A stretch of DNA of 64,000 bases. It comes from an uncultured Spirochaetaceae bacterium. Its GTDB lineage: Bacteria; Spirochaetota; Spirochaetia; Sphaerochaetales; Sphaerochaetaceae. The stretch lies in assembly GCA_944389025.1 (NCBI GenBank), contig CALXKU010000009.1, forward strand, positions 1 to 64,000. The letters are read 5' to 3'. The notes beneath the pieces were generated by a model. That model was given only the letters and a program-made list of their open reading frames with translations. It was not told where the DNA came from and did not search any database. Position 1 is the first letter of the stretch. Each line of letters begins with the position of its first letter. Of this stretch, positions 33,706-42,724 are shown one piece after another. The translations under genes and the position numbers were made by a program.

Positions 33706-34722
33706 CTACTCATCGCTCAGGCTTTCAATCATCATCAGTGCCTCTCGCGTATGTTTCACACCTTGTGATACGCGAGACCTCGTGTAATTAAGAAGTTTTG
33801 ATATCTCACTCTGGTTAAGGCCCCTGTTCAGGTTTCTCAGCTGCCGGATCTTTTTCTTGTAATTCCTCAGAATTTCCGCCTCCTCTCCAAGTATCTCTTT
33901 TCTCTCTTCTTCCAAATGGGTGGCGTATCTGAGATCCATGTCTTTTTTTAGAATTCTGATAAAGTGTTTGCAAGCTACGATTCTGATTTTCTCCCTCTTA
34001 TCCCCATTGCGTACGGCCTTGTACTCATCTTTGAGTTCAAAAAATCTTATTATGATCTCCTCCTTTAGTGATAGGACTTTTGAGATGTCAAGGCTCCTGT
34101 GCCTGAGCCCATCACTTGGTGAGTTTAGGAGGAAAAAGATGAAATCCTTCCTTTCCCGGGGCCGCTCAAGGAAACATCTGAGCGCCTCCTCCCTCCTCTT
34201 AGGCAATGGAGATGGCATAGCTTCATCGCTCTCCATCATCAGCAAAGAAATCTCTTTCAGATCCAGATTGTCGTACAGTCCTGAGAAGATGAAACCGCTT
34301 TCCCTCTCATCTGCTTCATATCTTTCCAGAGCGTCGCAGAAAGAAAAGCCATCATAAACGGTACTGTCATATTCTACGCTTTCAAGCAGGATCTCATTAC
34401 GCTTCTCCTTGTATTTCTGAAGAATGAATATGCGCGCCCTTTTTCTTAAAACCTGTGTCAGATAGTGCATGAAGCTCACTTTCGATATCACATAGCATCT
34501 GATTATCTCCCGTGCTTTCACTCTCTGCTGGAGATAGAACTCCGTGATATCCTCCCTTGAGAGGTATCCGTTTCTCAGCGGGATGAGGAATATCAGCATT
34601 TCCATTTTAGAAATGAGCTTTCTTTCAATCTCATCCTTCTTATCTCCATCTCTCATACCGTTATAGATTATCACATCACGGGTAAGAGTCTCGTTTGCCT
34701 CTGGCGAGAAATAATCTTCCAT
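33706..34722 (-). CDS. Helical protein with C-terminal HTH, sigma-like arrangement
   Basis: A 338-residue protein. The start at 34722 follows a strong AGGAGGG; a longer frame from 34782 lacks one. About 35-95 is a charged helical stretch (MEMLIFLIPLRNGYLSREDI, FMHYLTQVLRKRARIF) that recalls sigma region 2, and the C-terminus (about 275-338) holds a helix-turn-helix, GLNQSEISKLLNYTRSRVSQ, of the type used in sigma region 4. The middle is not alike to known sigma domains. It may be a divergent sigma factor or a DNA-binding regulator. The neighbours are nrnA upstream and a lipoprotein downstream. Confidence 0.55.
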   Translation of the reverse strand: MEDYFSPEANETLTRDVIIYNGMRDGDKKDEIERKLISKMEMLIFLIPLRNGYLSREDITEFYLQQRVKAREIIRCYVISKVSFMHYLTQVLRKRARIFILQKYKEKRNEILLESVEYDSTVYDGFSFCDALERYEADERESGFIFSGLYDNLDLKEISLLMMESDEAMPSPLPKRREEALRCFLERPRERKDFIFFLLNSPSDGLRHRSLDISKVLSLKEEIIIRFFELKDEYKAVRNGDKREKIRIVACKHFIRILKKDMDLRYATHLEEERKEILGEEAEILRNYKKKIRQLRNLNRGLNQSEISKLLNYTRSRVSQGVKHTREALMMIESLSDE

Positions 34723-34814
34723 TTTTCCCTCCTGAAGAATATCTGCAAGAAAGGGGAAAGGAAAATGGAAGATTTGATACATAAAAAAATAATTCTATAT
34801 AATATATGAAATAA

Positions 34815-35804
34815 TCAGATAAGTAGTGCAATCTTCTCAAGGATGAATGCTTTAGCCTCTCCAAGCTTTAGTCCTTTTACCGTTGCCCCGGCTGCCAGGG
34901 CATGCCCCCCTCCTGAGAGGGATGAGGCGAGAGATCCTACATCGAGTCCGCTTCCTCTCTTTGCTCTGAAACCGAACTCTATTGCATCCTCTTTTTCTTT
35001 TATGAGAATGACAGCCTTGACTCCCTCGCACTCCAAAAGGCTGGGGTATACCGAATCCCCTAGACGCTCAGTACCCTGGTAGTCCTTCCTCTCATATGCG
35101 ATAATCACCTTACCGTCGAGGCATGACTCGCTATTTTCTATTATGCTTGCTACGTTTTTCACATCCTCAAGCTTTCTGCCATCATGCATCCTGTCATAAA
35201 GTTCATATGGATTGAGACCCTCCTTTATGAAAGAGGTGACCTTCTCAAAGCTTGACGGTGCCTGGACGTCGGATATGAAATGGAAGAATCCGGTGTCCGT
35301 AAGAAAACCAGAGAGAAGGTATTCTGCAAGGGTTTTATCTAAGGGAATGCCAAGAGCCTTCCTTATCTCATCGACAAGAAGGGTGGTGGAAGGGGAGAGG
35401 GGGAGTATGTATGAAAGCTCTTCTTTATAAAAAGGGGTACCCGAGGCATGGTGGTCGATTACGATCACCATGTTACCACGAAGTACCTGATAGACATTTC
35501 CCGGCCTGTCCTCCGTGGAGCAGTCAAGGACTATGACAAGGGGCTCAAGAGCGAGGAAAGCATCATCAACCGAGGTTGAAAAAAGGCTCTCATACTCCAT
35601 TATCTCCTTACGCTTGAATGGCCCATCATTGAAAAGACGTACATTCTTACCAAGTGCTGAGAGAATCCTAGCCATGGCAAGGGATGAGAAAACCGCATCC
35701 CCGTCAGGATTCACATGAGATGTTATGGCGACAGCATCGCTTTCCCTTATCGCTTTGATGATATCATCAGAGACCGGAGGGAATAAGTCTTTCTTCTTTT
35801 CCAT
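34815..35804 (-). CDS. nrnA: Oligoribonuclease / pAp phosphatase NrnA
   Basis: A 329-residue DHH-DHHA1 phosphoesterase: SHVNPDGDA near 30-38, VLDCS, IDHHASG, the Asp in LTDTGFF, and [10 protein letters not shown] at the C-terminus. NrnA degrades nanoRNAs and removes the 3' phosphate of pAp. It overlaps the 3' end of clpX by 38 bases in another frame, so its translation is probably coupled to clpX. Confidence 0.9.
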   Translation of the reverse strand: MEKKKDLFPPVSDDIIKAIRESDAVAITSHVNPDGDAVFSSLAMARILSALGKNVRLFNDGPFKRKEIMEYESLFSTSVDDAFLALEPLVIVLDCSTEDRPGNVYQVLRGNMVIVIDHHASGTPFYKEELSYILPLSPSTTLLVDEIRKALGIPLDKTLAEYLLSGFLTDTGFFHFISDVQAPSSFEKVTSFIKEGLNPYELYDRMHDGRKLEDVKNVASIIENSESCLDGKVIIAYERKDYQGTERLGDSVYPSLLECEGVKAVILIKEKEDAIEFGFRAKRGSGLDVGSLASSLSGGGHALAAGATVKGLKLGEAKAFILEKIALLI

Positions 35805-37023
35805 TTATTAAAACCGTAGGTCTGGTATTTTTCTCGACATTCTCCCTTGTGACGATGACCTTTGTGACATCGGCAATTGAAGGAAGATCGTATGAGATAT
35901 CCAGCATGATGTTCTCTACTATGCTTCTGAGCCCTCTTGCTCCCGTCTTCTGGCTGATTGCCTTCTCCGCGATTGCACTGATTGCGTCATCGGTGAACTC
36001 AAGATCGATTCCATCAAGCTTGAATGATGCCTGGTACTGCTTGATAATCGAGTTCTTTGGTTCGACGATGATTCTCTTGAGGTCCTCAACCTTGAGATCA
36101 TCAAGTGTTACGTGTATTGGAAGCCTTCCTATGAACTCAGGAATGAGACCGAACTTGATAAGGTCGTCCGGAAGCAGCTCCGCATAAATCTCCTTGAGTT
36201 CTTCGTTGCTCTTTTTGCTGACAGTGGTGCCGAAGCCGAACGTGGATGTCGCGGTCCTTCTCTCTATGACCTTGTCCAGGCCTACGAAAGCTCCTCCACA
36301 GATGAAGAGTATGTCCCTGGTGTTGATCTTGATCATCTCTTGGTTCGGATGCTTTCTTCCTCCCTGTGGCGGGACGGAGGCCATCGTGCCCTCGATGATC
36401 TTAAGCAGAGCCTGCTGAACTCCCTCTCCCGAGACGTCACGGGTTATTGAGACATTCTCTCCCTTCTTTGCAATCTTATCGATCTCATCTATGAAGATTA
36501 TGCCTTTCTGGGCCTTCTCTATGTTGTAATCTGCCGCATCTATGAGCTTTAAAAGGATGTTCTCCACATCCTCTCCGACATAGCCTGCCTCAGTTAGGGT
36601 GGTAGCATCCGCAATTGCGAAAGGAACGCTGAGTTTCTTTGCTAGCGTTCTTGCAAGCAGTGTCTTTCCGGTTCCTGTAGGACCGATTAAAAGGATGTTG
36701 GATTTTTCAAGCTCAACACCTTCGCTTTCTATCCTGTCCTTGTTGAGAACCCTTTTATAGTGGTTGTAAACAGCGACAGAAAGGACTCTTTTAGCCTGAT
36801 CCTGTCCAATTACATACTCATCAAGGTATTCCTTGATTTCTTTCGGTGTGGGGACCTCGCTCAGCTCAGTAGAGAGCTCATCGCTTCTTGTCTGCTGATT
36901 CTTGAACATCTCCATGCATGTCGCGGCACAGTCATGACAGATTGCAACCCCGCTGGCTGTAATAAGCTGCCCAGCCTCTTCAGCACTCCTTCCGCAGAAG
37001 GAGCAGTATCTAACTCTTGCCAT
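35767..37023 (-). CDS. clpX: ClpX ATPase subunit of the Clp protease
   Basis: A 418-residue AAA+ unfoldase. The zinc domain has Cys7, Cys10, Cys29 and Cys32; Walker A is GPTGTGKT (114-121), Walker [14 protein letters not shown], and the pore and RKH loops and the IGF-type ClpP docking region are in place. It feeds unfolded proteins into ClpP. Its ATG overlaps the clpP stop (TGATG). Confidence 0.97.
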   Translation of the reverse strand: MARVRYCSFCGRSAEEAGQLITASGVAICHDCAATCMEMFKNQQTRSDELSTELSEVPTPKEIKEYLDEYVIGQDQAKRVLSVAVYNHYKRVLNKDRIESEGVELEKSNILLIGPTGTGKTLLARTLAKKLSVPFAIADATTLTEAGYVGEDVENILLKLIDAADYNIEKAQKGIIFIDEIDKIAKKGENVSITRDVSGEGVQQALLKIIEGTMASVPPQGGRKHPNQEMIKINTRDILFICGGAFVGLDKVIERRTATSTFGFGTTVSKKSNEELKEIYAELLPDDLIKFGLIPEFIGRLPIHVTLDDLKVEDLKRIIVEPKNSIIKQYQASFKLDGIDLEFTDDAISAIAEKAISQKTGARGLRSIVENIMLDISYDLPSIADVTKVIVTRENVEKNTRPTVLINGKEERLIPSGL

Positions 37024-37622
37024 CAGTTTCTCTCTTCTACAACAAAATCTACGATACCGTACCTCATGGCCTCTTCTGCGTCCATGTAGTAGTCTCTCTC
37101 GATATCACGGAGAATCTCATCCTTATCCTTTCCGGTGTGTTTGGAAAGAATCTTAGTAGTCACTTCCTTGATTCTCTGGAGCTCCCTGTTCGCGACTATG
37201 ATATCCGTCGCCTGACCTTCTGCTCCTCCGTACGGCTGGTGAATCATGACACGGGCATTCGGGAGTATGCTCCTCTTACCCTTGCTTCCTGCTGCGAGAA
37301 TCAGGCTTGCCATGGAGCATGCCTGGCCCATGCAAAGTGTTCTGATGGGGCAGGATACATACTGCATTGTGTCATATATCGCAAGACCCGCGGTAACGCT
37401 TCCCCCCGGGCTGTTGATATACATGCTGATCTCTTTTTCTGGATTCTCTCCCTCGAGAAAAAGAAGCTGTGCTACCACCAGGTCCGCATTCGCATCCGTT
37501 ATCTCCCCGTCAAGGAAAATGATGCGATCTTTCAGAAGGCGTGAGAATATGTCATATTGTCTTTCTCCTGCTCCCGACTGTTCAACGACGTAGGGGACAA
37601 GATTGTGCATTCTTTCTTTCAT
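37023..37622 (-). CDS. clpP: ATP-dependent Clp protease proteolytic subunit
   Basis: A 199-residue serine protease with the triad Ser103 (MGQACSMAS), His128 (MIHQPYGG) and Asp177 (ERDYYM). It is the classic single ClpP between tig and clpX. A hairpin lies between tig and this gene and may tune the ratio of the two products. Confidence 0.97.
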   Translation of the reverse strand: MKERMHNLVPYVVEQSGAGERQYDIFSRLLKDRIIFLDGEITDANADLVVAQLLFLEGENPEKEISMYINSPGGSVTAGLAIYDTMQYVSCPIRTLCMGQACSMASLILAAGSKGKRSILPNARVMIHQPYGGAEGQATDIIVANRELQRIKEVTTKILSKHTGKDKDEILRDIERDYYMDAEEAMRYGIVDFVVEERN

Positions 37623-37652
37623 CAGAACTCCTAAAAAAGGTTAAAGATTACA

Positions 37653-37676
37653 AATCGGAGGAAAACTCCTCCGATT
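37653..37676 (-). terminator. Intra-operon hairpin between tig and clpP
   Basis: AATCGGAGG and CCTCCGATT form a perfect 9-bp stem with a 6-base loop. On the minus strand it is followed by only TTTGTAATC, so it is a weak terminator or an mRNA stability hairpin rather than a full stop. Confidence 0.55.
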
Positions 37677-37701
37677 GTACACATTTATTAGGGAAAAGAT
37701 C

Positions 37702-39036
37702 TTATTTGTTGAAGAATTCCTTGTAACTCTTCTTCTCTTTCCCGTCTTTGAACTTGTTGTTCTCAAGGAGGAACGGAACGACTTTTGCGAACTGCATGTC
37801 ATCCTTGATCATGTCCTTATAGAACTCCTTGTTCTCCTCGCTGACGTTCTTAAGCTGCTCATCGCAAGCCTTCTTGAACTCCTCCTCATCAAGGGCGAAG
37901 TTCTCCTTGTTCTTAATCGCATCGAGAATCAGCTGCTCACGCAGTTCCTTTACTGCGCTTGGCTTCCATTCCTCAAGGATGGCATCCTTGCTCTGGCTCT
38001 GCATTTCCATGAACTTGTTGAACGTCTTCTCATCAAGTCCGGACTGCTGGATGAAGTTCCTCCATGCCTGCTCAAGCTGTGTCTTGATCATGGACTCTGG
38101 AACATCGAACTTCGTCTCCTCGACAAGCTTGTCCATGAGGCTGTTGATCTTGATGTTCTTAAGAGCGTCATCAACTTCCTTCTCAAGCTTATCTCTTGTA
38201 GCCTTTCTAAGGTCGGCAACAGTCTTGTATTCTTCCTTCACATCCTGAGCGAAATCGTCATCGACCTCTGGAAGCTCTCTGAGCTTGACCTCGTTGATTT
38301 TGACCTTCAGCTTAACGCTCTTTCCTGCGAGTGGGCTTGAGATGTCATCCTTGTATGTCTTCTCGATGACTTTCTCATCTCCCTTCTTCATGCCGATGAT
38401 ATCCTCATCGATCATGTAGTAGTTGTAGCCGCTGCCGAGAGTGAATGTGAAGCCCTTTCTTTCGGTATCCTTCTTCTCTTCTCCGTTCTCATCAAGCTCT
38501 GTGTAGTCTATTGTTGCGATATCACCATTCTCAAGAGCACCATCCTTCGTTTTGACAATCGCATTCTGCTCTCTGAGCTTCTGAATCTCTGCATCCACAT
38601 CCTCTTCGGAAACCTCTACGGCATCAACCTCGATCTCCCTGCCCTTATAGTTCTCAACCTCTACGACAGGTCTTACATCATAGTGAACTGTGAATGTGAC
38701 GTCCTCTCCTTTCTTGAAAGGAATGAGAGCCTCCTCATCCTGCAGTACAGGTGTTGAGTATGGAAGCGGCTTATCCTTGTCATCCATTGTCTTATAAGCC
38801 TCTTCAAGGGCATTCTCGAGACTCTGGAAGGTGCTCTCTTCCCTGATTGAGTCGCCGTACTTCTTCTCAAGCACGCTAAGAGGAGCCTTTCCCTTTCTGA
38901 ATCCTGGCAGCTGGAGTTCCGCCTGGTATTTCTTCAGCCTGTTCTGATATGCCTCTTCAATGCTTGCGCTGTCAACTGTGATCGTAAGCGCCAGCTGTGA
39001 GTTCTCTAATGCCTTCGTACTCTGTTTGACAATCAT
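37702..39036 (-). CDS. tig: Trigger factor
   Basis: A 444-residue ribosome-bound chaperone. The ribosome-binding signature LPGFRKGKAPLSVLEKKYG is at about 43-61, followed by the PPIase domain (about 150-240) and the helical C-terminal arms. It meets nascent chains at the tunnel exit. It heads the tig-clpP-clpX unit and follows AAGGAAGGAC. Confidence 0.96.
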   Translation of the reverse strand: MIVKQSTKALENSQLALTITVDSASIEEAYQNRLKKYQAELQLPGFRKGKAPLSVLEKKYGDSIREESTFQSLENALEEAYKTMDDKDKPLPYSTPVLQDEEALIPFKKGEDVTFTVHYDVRPVVEVENYKGREIEVDAVEVSEEDVDAEIQKLREQNAIVKTKDGALENGDIATIDYTELDENGEEKKDTERKGFTFTLGSGYNYYMIDEDIIGMKKGDEKVIEKTYKDDISSPLAGKSVKLKVKINEVKLRELPEVDDDFAQDVKEEYKTVADLRKATRDKLEKEVDDALKNIKINSLMDKLVEETKFDVPESMIKTQLEQAWRNFIQQSGLDEKTFNKFMEMQSQSKDAILEEWKPSAVKELREQLILDAIKNKENFALDEEEFKKACDEQLKNVSEENKEFYKDMIKDDMQFAKVVPFLLENNKFKDGKEKKSYKEFFNK

Positions 39037-39087
39037 TTCTGTCCTTCCTTTATACTTCGTTATCTTTATATTACTTTAAACCACCAT

Positions 39088-39116
39088 AATATAATAATTT
39101 TAACGCACTTTGTCAC
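39088..39116 (-). promoter_or_regulatory. Promoter of the tig-clpP-clpX operon
   Basis: GTGACA (39116-39111), 17 bases, TATATT (39093-39088) on the minus strand, about 45 bases before the SD of tig. No heat-shock CIRCE repeat is seen. Confidence 0.6.
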
Positions 39117-39129
39117 CCTCTAGTTTTTC

Positions 39130-39510
39130 CTATCGGGTCAACTCGTCCAGTTTTTCTTCCGCATAGGCGAGCTTAAGTAGTGCATCCTCCCTCATTTTCC
39201 CTTTTAAAGAGGAGGAGAGGGCATCGAGCATCAGTCCTTTCGCCATTACGATTTCCTCCACGCTTTCTGCGACAGGGAGAAGGGCGGAGGAGTACCAGTA
39301 TGATACCTCCGGAGTAGAACCATACTTCTCATGAAGTGGCTTAAGAAGCGTTATGGCCTCTTTTTCCCTTCCGTCGTTCATGTAACTGAGTGAAAGAAGA
39401 ACACAGAGCGCATCTTCCTTTTCTAGCGGGGTGGATGAGGTGATGCGCTCAAGAAGAGCCCTGTACTCATCATCCTCAAGCAGTTTCTCAATCAAATCGT
39501 TCATATCCAT
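39130..39510 (-). CDS. Small TPR-like protein
   Basis: A 126-residue all-helical protein with three TPR-like helix pairs (DALCVLLSLSYMNDGREKEA, PEVSYWYSSALLPVAE, DALLKLAYAEEKLDEL). It has no signal and is probably a cytoplasmic scaffold. It lies downstream of the LysR gene and upstream of the tig promoter. No specific family recognised. Confidence 0.65.
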   Translation of the reverse strand: MDMNDLIEKLLEDDEYRALLERITSSTPLEKEDALCVLLSLSYMNDGREKEAITLLKPLHEKYGSTPEVSYWYSSALLPVAESVEEIVMAKGLMLDALSSSLKGKMREDALLKLAYAEEKLDELTR

Positions 39511-39580
39511 GAGAACAGATGATACAACGAAATGGGGATAAAATCCATCTCCACCTCAAATTGTAAGCGAAAGATGAGCC

Positions 39581-40474
39581 TTACATTTTTCCAGACTCTT
39601 TCAGTACGGAGATAAAGGAGGCCACCTTGCTCTTCGGTTCCTTTTTATAAAGAATGCCGAATGATGAGCTGTAATTCCATAGCACGGGTTTCAGTGTAAG
39701 GTGTGCCAGATTCTCTTCCAGAGACTGGAATGATAAGAGAAGGGCATCCTCCCCCTCAACCTTCTGCTCAAGAGCTTCGGAGTAGGAATCGAATGTGATA
39801 ACATCGATCTCTCTATGGTATTCCGCGATATCTGATCTAAGCTGGTCGAACGATCTGAGATAACCTTTCTTCTGAATGTATAGCCGCTTACCATAGAGAT
39901 CTTCCATATCGAGGAGGGGGATTTCAGCAAGCTGGCAATCCTTCCTCATGGCTACCATCAGCTTTTCCTTTCTCATTTCAATCGCAGAGAGCGAGTATTT
40001 CTTAAGTAGCCTATCATCATAGAAGCTCGTAAGCACATCTACGTGGCTTTCCAGGTTCCTGAGAGTCTCTTCCATCGAGTAGAAGTGAACAGTCTGGCAG
40101 GATAGGGGGGACAGACGGTCTTTCAAAGTCTCGAGAGCAGATTCGAACTCCTTCCTTGGGGAGAACGTTGACATGCCTATGCGTATCCTGCTCTCATCCT
40201 CGGCTTCAATCATCCTGGCTTTCTCCATTGCACTGATGATATAGCGGATGACGAAAGCAAAATCCTCTGCCAGGCTTTTTCCAGCATTGGTGAATATGGC
40301 CCCTTCCTCTTTTGCTGAGGTGACGATGCTTATCCCAGCCCTCTCCTCAATGGATGAGATCCTCGTCTTGAGCGCGCTCTCACTGACTCTCAGACGTTTT
40401 GCGGCTCTTTTGAAATCCTTCTCCTCATAAAGGGCTGCCAAGGCCTCCATGTCACTTTCACTGATAAGACTCAT
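39581..40474 (-). CDS. LysR-family transcription regulator
   Basis: A 297-residue protein with an N-terminal LysR winged helix (about 5-62; LAALYEEKDFKRAAKRLRVS and ESALKTRISSIEERAG) and a periplasmic-binding-like effector domain (about 90-290). The effector is unknown. It lies 57 bases downstream of a MATE gene on the same strand, which is likely to be its target or partner. Confidence 0.85.
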   Translation of the reverse strand: MSLISESDMEALAALYEEKDFKRAAKRLRVSESALKTRISSIEERAGISIVTSAKEEGAIFTNAGKSLAEDFAFVIRYIISAMEKARMIEAEDESRIRIGMSTFSPRKEFESALETLKDRLSPLSCQTVHFYSMEETLRNLESHVDVLTSFYDDRLLKKYSLSAIEMRKEKLMVAMRKDCQLAEIPLLDMEDLYGKRLYIQKKGYLRSFDQLRSDIAEYHREIDVITFDSYSEALEQKVEGEDALLLSFQSLEENLAHLTLKPVLWNYSSSFGILYKKEPKSKVASFISVLKESGKM

Positions 40475-40531
40475 TCTTTTCTCTCTTTATATTAAGAGTC
40501 CCATCTGTGAGAAAAAAAGGCAAGAGAGTAA

Positions 40532-41875
40532 TCATCTTTTTTCAAGTCCATGAAGCCAATCCGCTTTTTTCATGTATATGATGAAAAGAATGGAAGATAT
40601 CGTCCATGTGACGGGGTAAGCAGAGTAAATCAGTTCTATGTTGTGACTTATAGAGAGTGCGATTGTGATATAAGCAACGCGAAGGAAGCACCAGACGGAG
40701 AACATTATTATCATCGGAATGGCAGCCTTACCGCTTCCTCTGAGCACACCGCTTATAGCATGGCTTAGGGCGAGAAAAAGATAGAAAAGGCTCTCAATTC
40801 TCGCCTGTCTCGTCCCGTATGCCACAACTTCGGCTCTGCCGTTGAAGAGGGCTATCAGGTGTGGCGCAAAAATGAAGAACAGCAGTCCGATCACTTCGGC
40901 CATCACTATTGAACATAGTATGCCGAAAAGAGCTCCTCTCTTTGCTCTCTCGTATTCCCTTGCTCCGAGATTCTGCCCTGTGAATGTTGTCAGTGCAAGG
41001 GAGAATGAGGTGATGGGTAGGAACGCGAAACCTTCAATCCTCGAATATGCTCCGCTTCCTGCGACCGCGAAAGAAGAGAACGTGTTTATGTTCGTCTGCA
41101 CGATTGTGTTTGCAAATCCGATTACTGAGTTCTGTATGCCCGATGGAAGTCCGAAACGTATGATACGTCTAAGCGTCGGGCCGTCAATCCTTATGCTTCT
41201 TATGCGGATCCTATAGTTCTCTCTTATCCTCATGAGGCGTATGAAGCAGAGCAGGGAGCTGATAGCCTGGCTTATTATGGTAGCAAACGCTGCAGATCCC
41301 ACTCCCAGTCCAAGAACACCGACAAACAGCAAATCGAGCACAACGTTCGTAATTGACGAGATTATGAGATAATATAGCGGATGCTTGCTGTCACCGACCG
41401 CGTTCATTATCCCCATGAGGAAGTTGTACATCAGGGAAAAGAGGATACCAAGGCTGTAGACACGGAAATATGCTATGCTGTTCGGCATTATGTCTTCTGG
41501 TGTTTTCATCAGAGCAAGGATCGAGGGTGTGAACAGGGACGCGAAGACGGTTAGAACGAGTCCGGAAATGAGTCCGAATGCGATATCAGTATGTACCGCT
41601 TTCTCAAGGTCGCCATCATCCCCGGCCCCATAGGCGCGGGAGATCACGACACCGGCCCCGATCGCAAGTCCGTTGAAAAAACCTATCATCATGAAAATGA
41701 GCGGGCTGGAGGAGGAGACTGCCGCCAGGGCCTCTGAGCCAAGGAAATTGCCTACGATCAGGCTGTCTGCGGCATTGTAAAGCTGCTGGAAGAGGTTGCC
41801 GAGAAAGAGCGGCATCGCGAACTTAACAAGATTGATTCTGATGCTTCCCCTCGTCAGGCTGATAGTCCTTTCCAT
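40532..41875 (-). CDS. MATE-family efflux transporter (LysR-linked)
   Basis: A 447-residue protein with about 12 membrane segments and the MATE opening FAMPLFLGNLFQQLYNAADSLIVG. It is a paralogue of the MATE at 11591-12943. It is followed by a LysR gene, and an inverted repeat of LysR-box type (TGGACA-N5-TGTCCA, 41931-41947) lies 56 bases upstream. Substrate unknown. Confidence 0.9.
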   Translation of the reverse strand: MERTISLTRGSIRINLVKFAMPLFLGNLFQQLYNAADSLIVGNFLGSEALAAVSSSSPLIFMMIGFFNGLAIGAGVVISRAYGAGDDGDLEKAVHTDIAFGLISGLVLTVFASLFTPSILALMKTPEDIMPNSIAYFRVYSLGILFSLMYNFLMGIMNAVGDSKHPLYYLIISSITNVVLDLLFVGVLGLGVGSAAFATIISQAISSLLCFIRLMRIRENYRIRIRSIRIDGPTLRRIIRFGLPSGIQNSVIGFANTIVQTNINTFSSFAVAGSGAYSRIEGFAFLPITSFSLALTTFTGQNLGAREYERAKRGALFGILCSIVMAEVIGLLFFIFAPHLIALFNGRAEVVAYGTRQARIESLFYLFLALSHAISGVLRGSGKAAIPMIIMFSVWCFLRVAYITIALSISHNIELIYSAYPVTWTISSILFIIYMKKADWLHGLEKR

Positions 41876-41930
41876 GTTTTTTTTATAGCACTGGGGAAAA
41901 AAGCTTTCAAGGCGAAAAAATATACATTGT

Positions 41931-41947
41931 TGGACAACATATGTCCA
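41931..41947. promoter_or_regulatory. Candidate LysR-type operator between MATE and sigma genes
   Basis: TGGACA-N5-TGTCCA is a perfect 6-bp inverted repeat in the divergent region between the MATE gene and the sigma-like gene at 41985. The LysR protein encoded nearby is the best candidate ligand; this is inferred. Confidence 0.35.
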
Positions 41948-41984
41948 GCTATATGCCTCATAGTATTCTCAGAGCGAGGAAAAA

Positions 41985-42674
41985 ATGGATTGCACGAAAA
42001 AGGAAACAGAGGAATTCTTGAAAGCATATGAGCCGCTTATAACGAAACTTTCATATCTCTATTACGGGACATCGGAATCGGATTCACTTGAACTGGAAGA
42101 CTTCAAGCAGGAGGCCAGGATCGGCATGATAAATGCCATCGCCTCCTTTGATGAGAGTAAGGGGACAGCATTCTCCTCTTATATCGAGAACGGTATGAGA
42201 ATCGCTCTCAGGAAGCTTTTAAGCGAGAGCTCAAGGCTCATAAGGTTTCCAAAGCACAGGATAGAGCAGCTGAAAGTGCTTGAGAAGGCGGAGGAGAAGG
42301 TTGACTCGGATGATTATGAGAGCCTGGCTGAGGTCTCTGGCCTCAGTCAGAAGAAGATAAGGTTTCTCAGAAGTCTGAGAAGCATGTCGCATTCCCTCTC
42401 CCTGGATGAGGAGACTGATGAGACAAGCTATCTGGATTTTATCGGCTCTGAGGATTTCTCTCCGAAGGTGCTTGATGACATCATGCTGGAAAAGATTCAG
42501 AAGGGCATGGACAGCCTTCCAAGAAATGAGCGTTACATACTCAACAGCTTTTTCGGCTCATTCGGAGAGAAAAGGAAATCGCGCTCTGCCCTCTCTGAGG
42601 AACTCAATATGAGCTATGCATCCATAAGACGCTCCTATGAAAGAGCAATCACCACGCTAAGAAAAGCCCTTTAG
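41985..42674 (+). CDS. Sigma-70 family RNA polymerase sigma factor
   Basis: A 229-residue sigma factor with region 2 at about 10-80 (EPLITKLSYLYYG, DFKQEARIGMINAIASFDESKGTAFSSYI) and region 4 at about 165-229 (LPRNERYILNSFFGSFGEK, SALSEELNMSYASIRRSYERAI). Region 3 is reduced. It belongs near the small alternative sigma factors, but I cannot assign FliA, SigB or ECF type with confidence. The ATG follows GAGGA. It is a single-gene unit with its own terminator. Confidence 0.8.
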   Translation: MDCTKKETEEFLKAYEPLITKLSYLYYGTSESDSLELEDFKQEARIGMINAIASFDESKGTAFSSYIENGMRIALRKLLSESSRLIRFPKHRIEQLKVLEKAEEKVDSDDYESLAEVSGLSQKKIRFLRSLRSMSHSLSLDEETDETSYLDFIGSEDFSPKVLDDIMLEKIQKGMDSLPRNERYILNSFFGSFGEKRKSRSALSEELNMSYASIRRSYERAITTLRKAL

Positions 42675-42680
42675 GCTTTG

Positions 42681-42724
42681 CCGTCCTGTCTGAACTTCTC
42701 CTTTCAGGACGGATTTCTTTTTTT
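42681..42724 (+). terminator. Terminator of the sigma factor gene
   Basis: CCGTCCTG and CAGGACGG form an 8-bp stem with a 16-base loop, followed by ATTTCTTTTTTT. The T run overlaps the 3' end of galK on the other strand. Confidence 0.75.
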
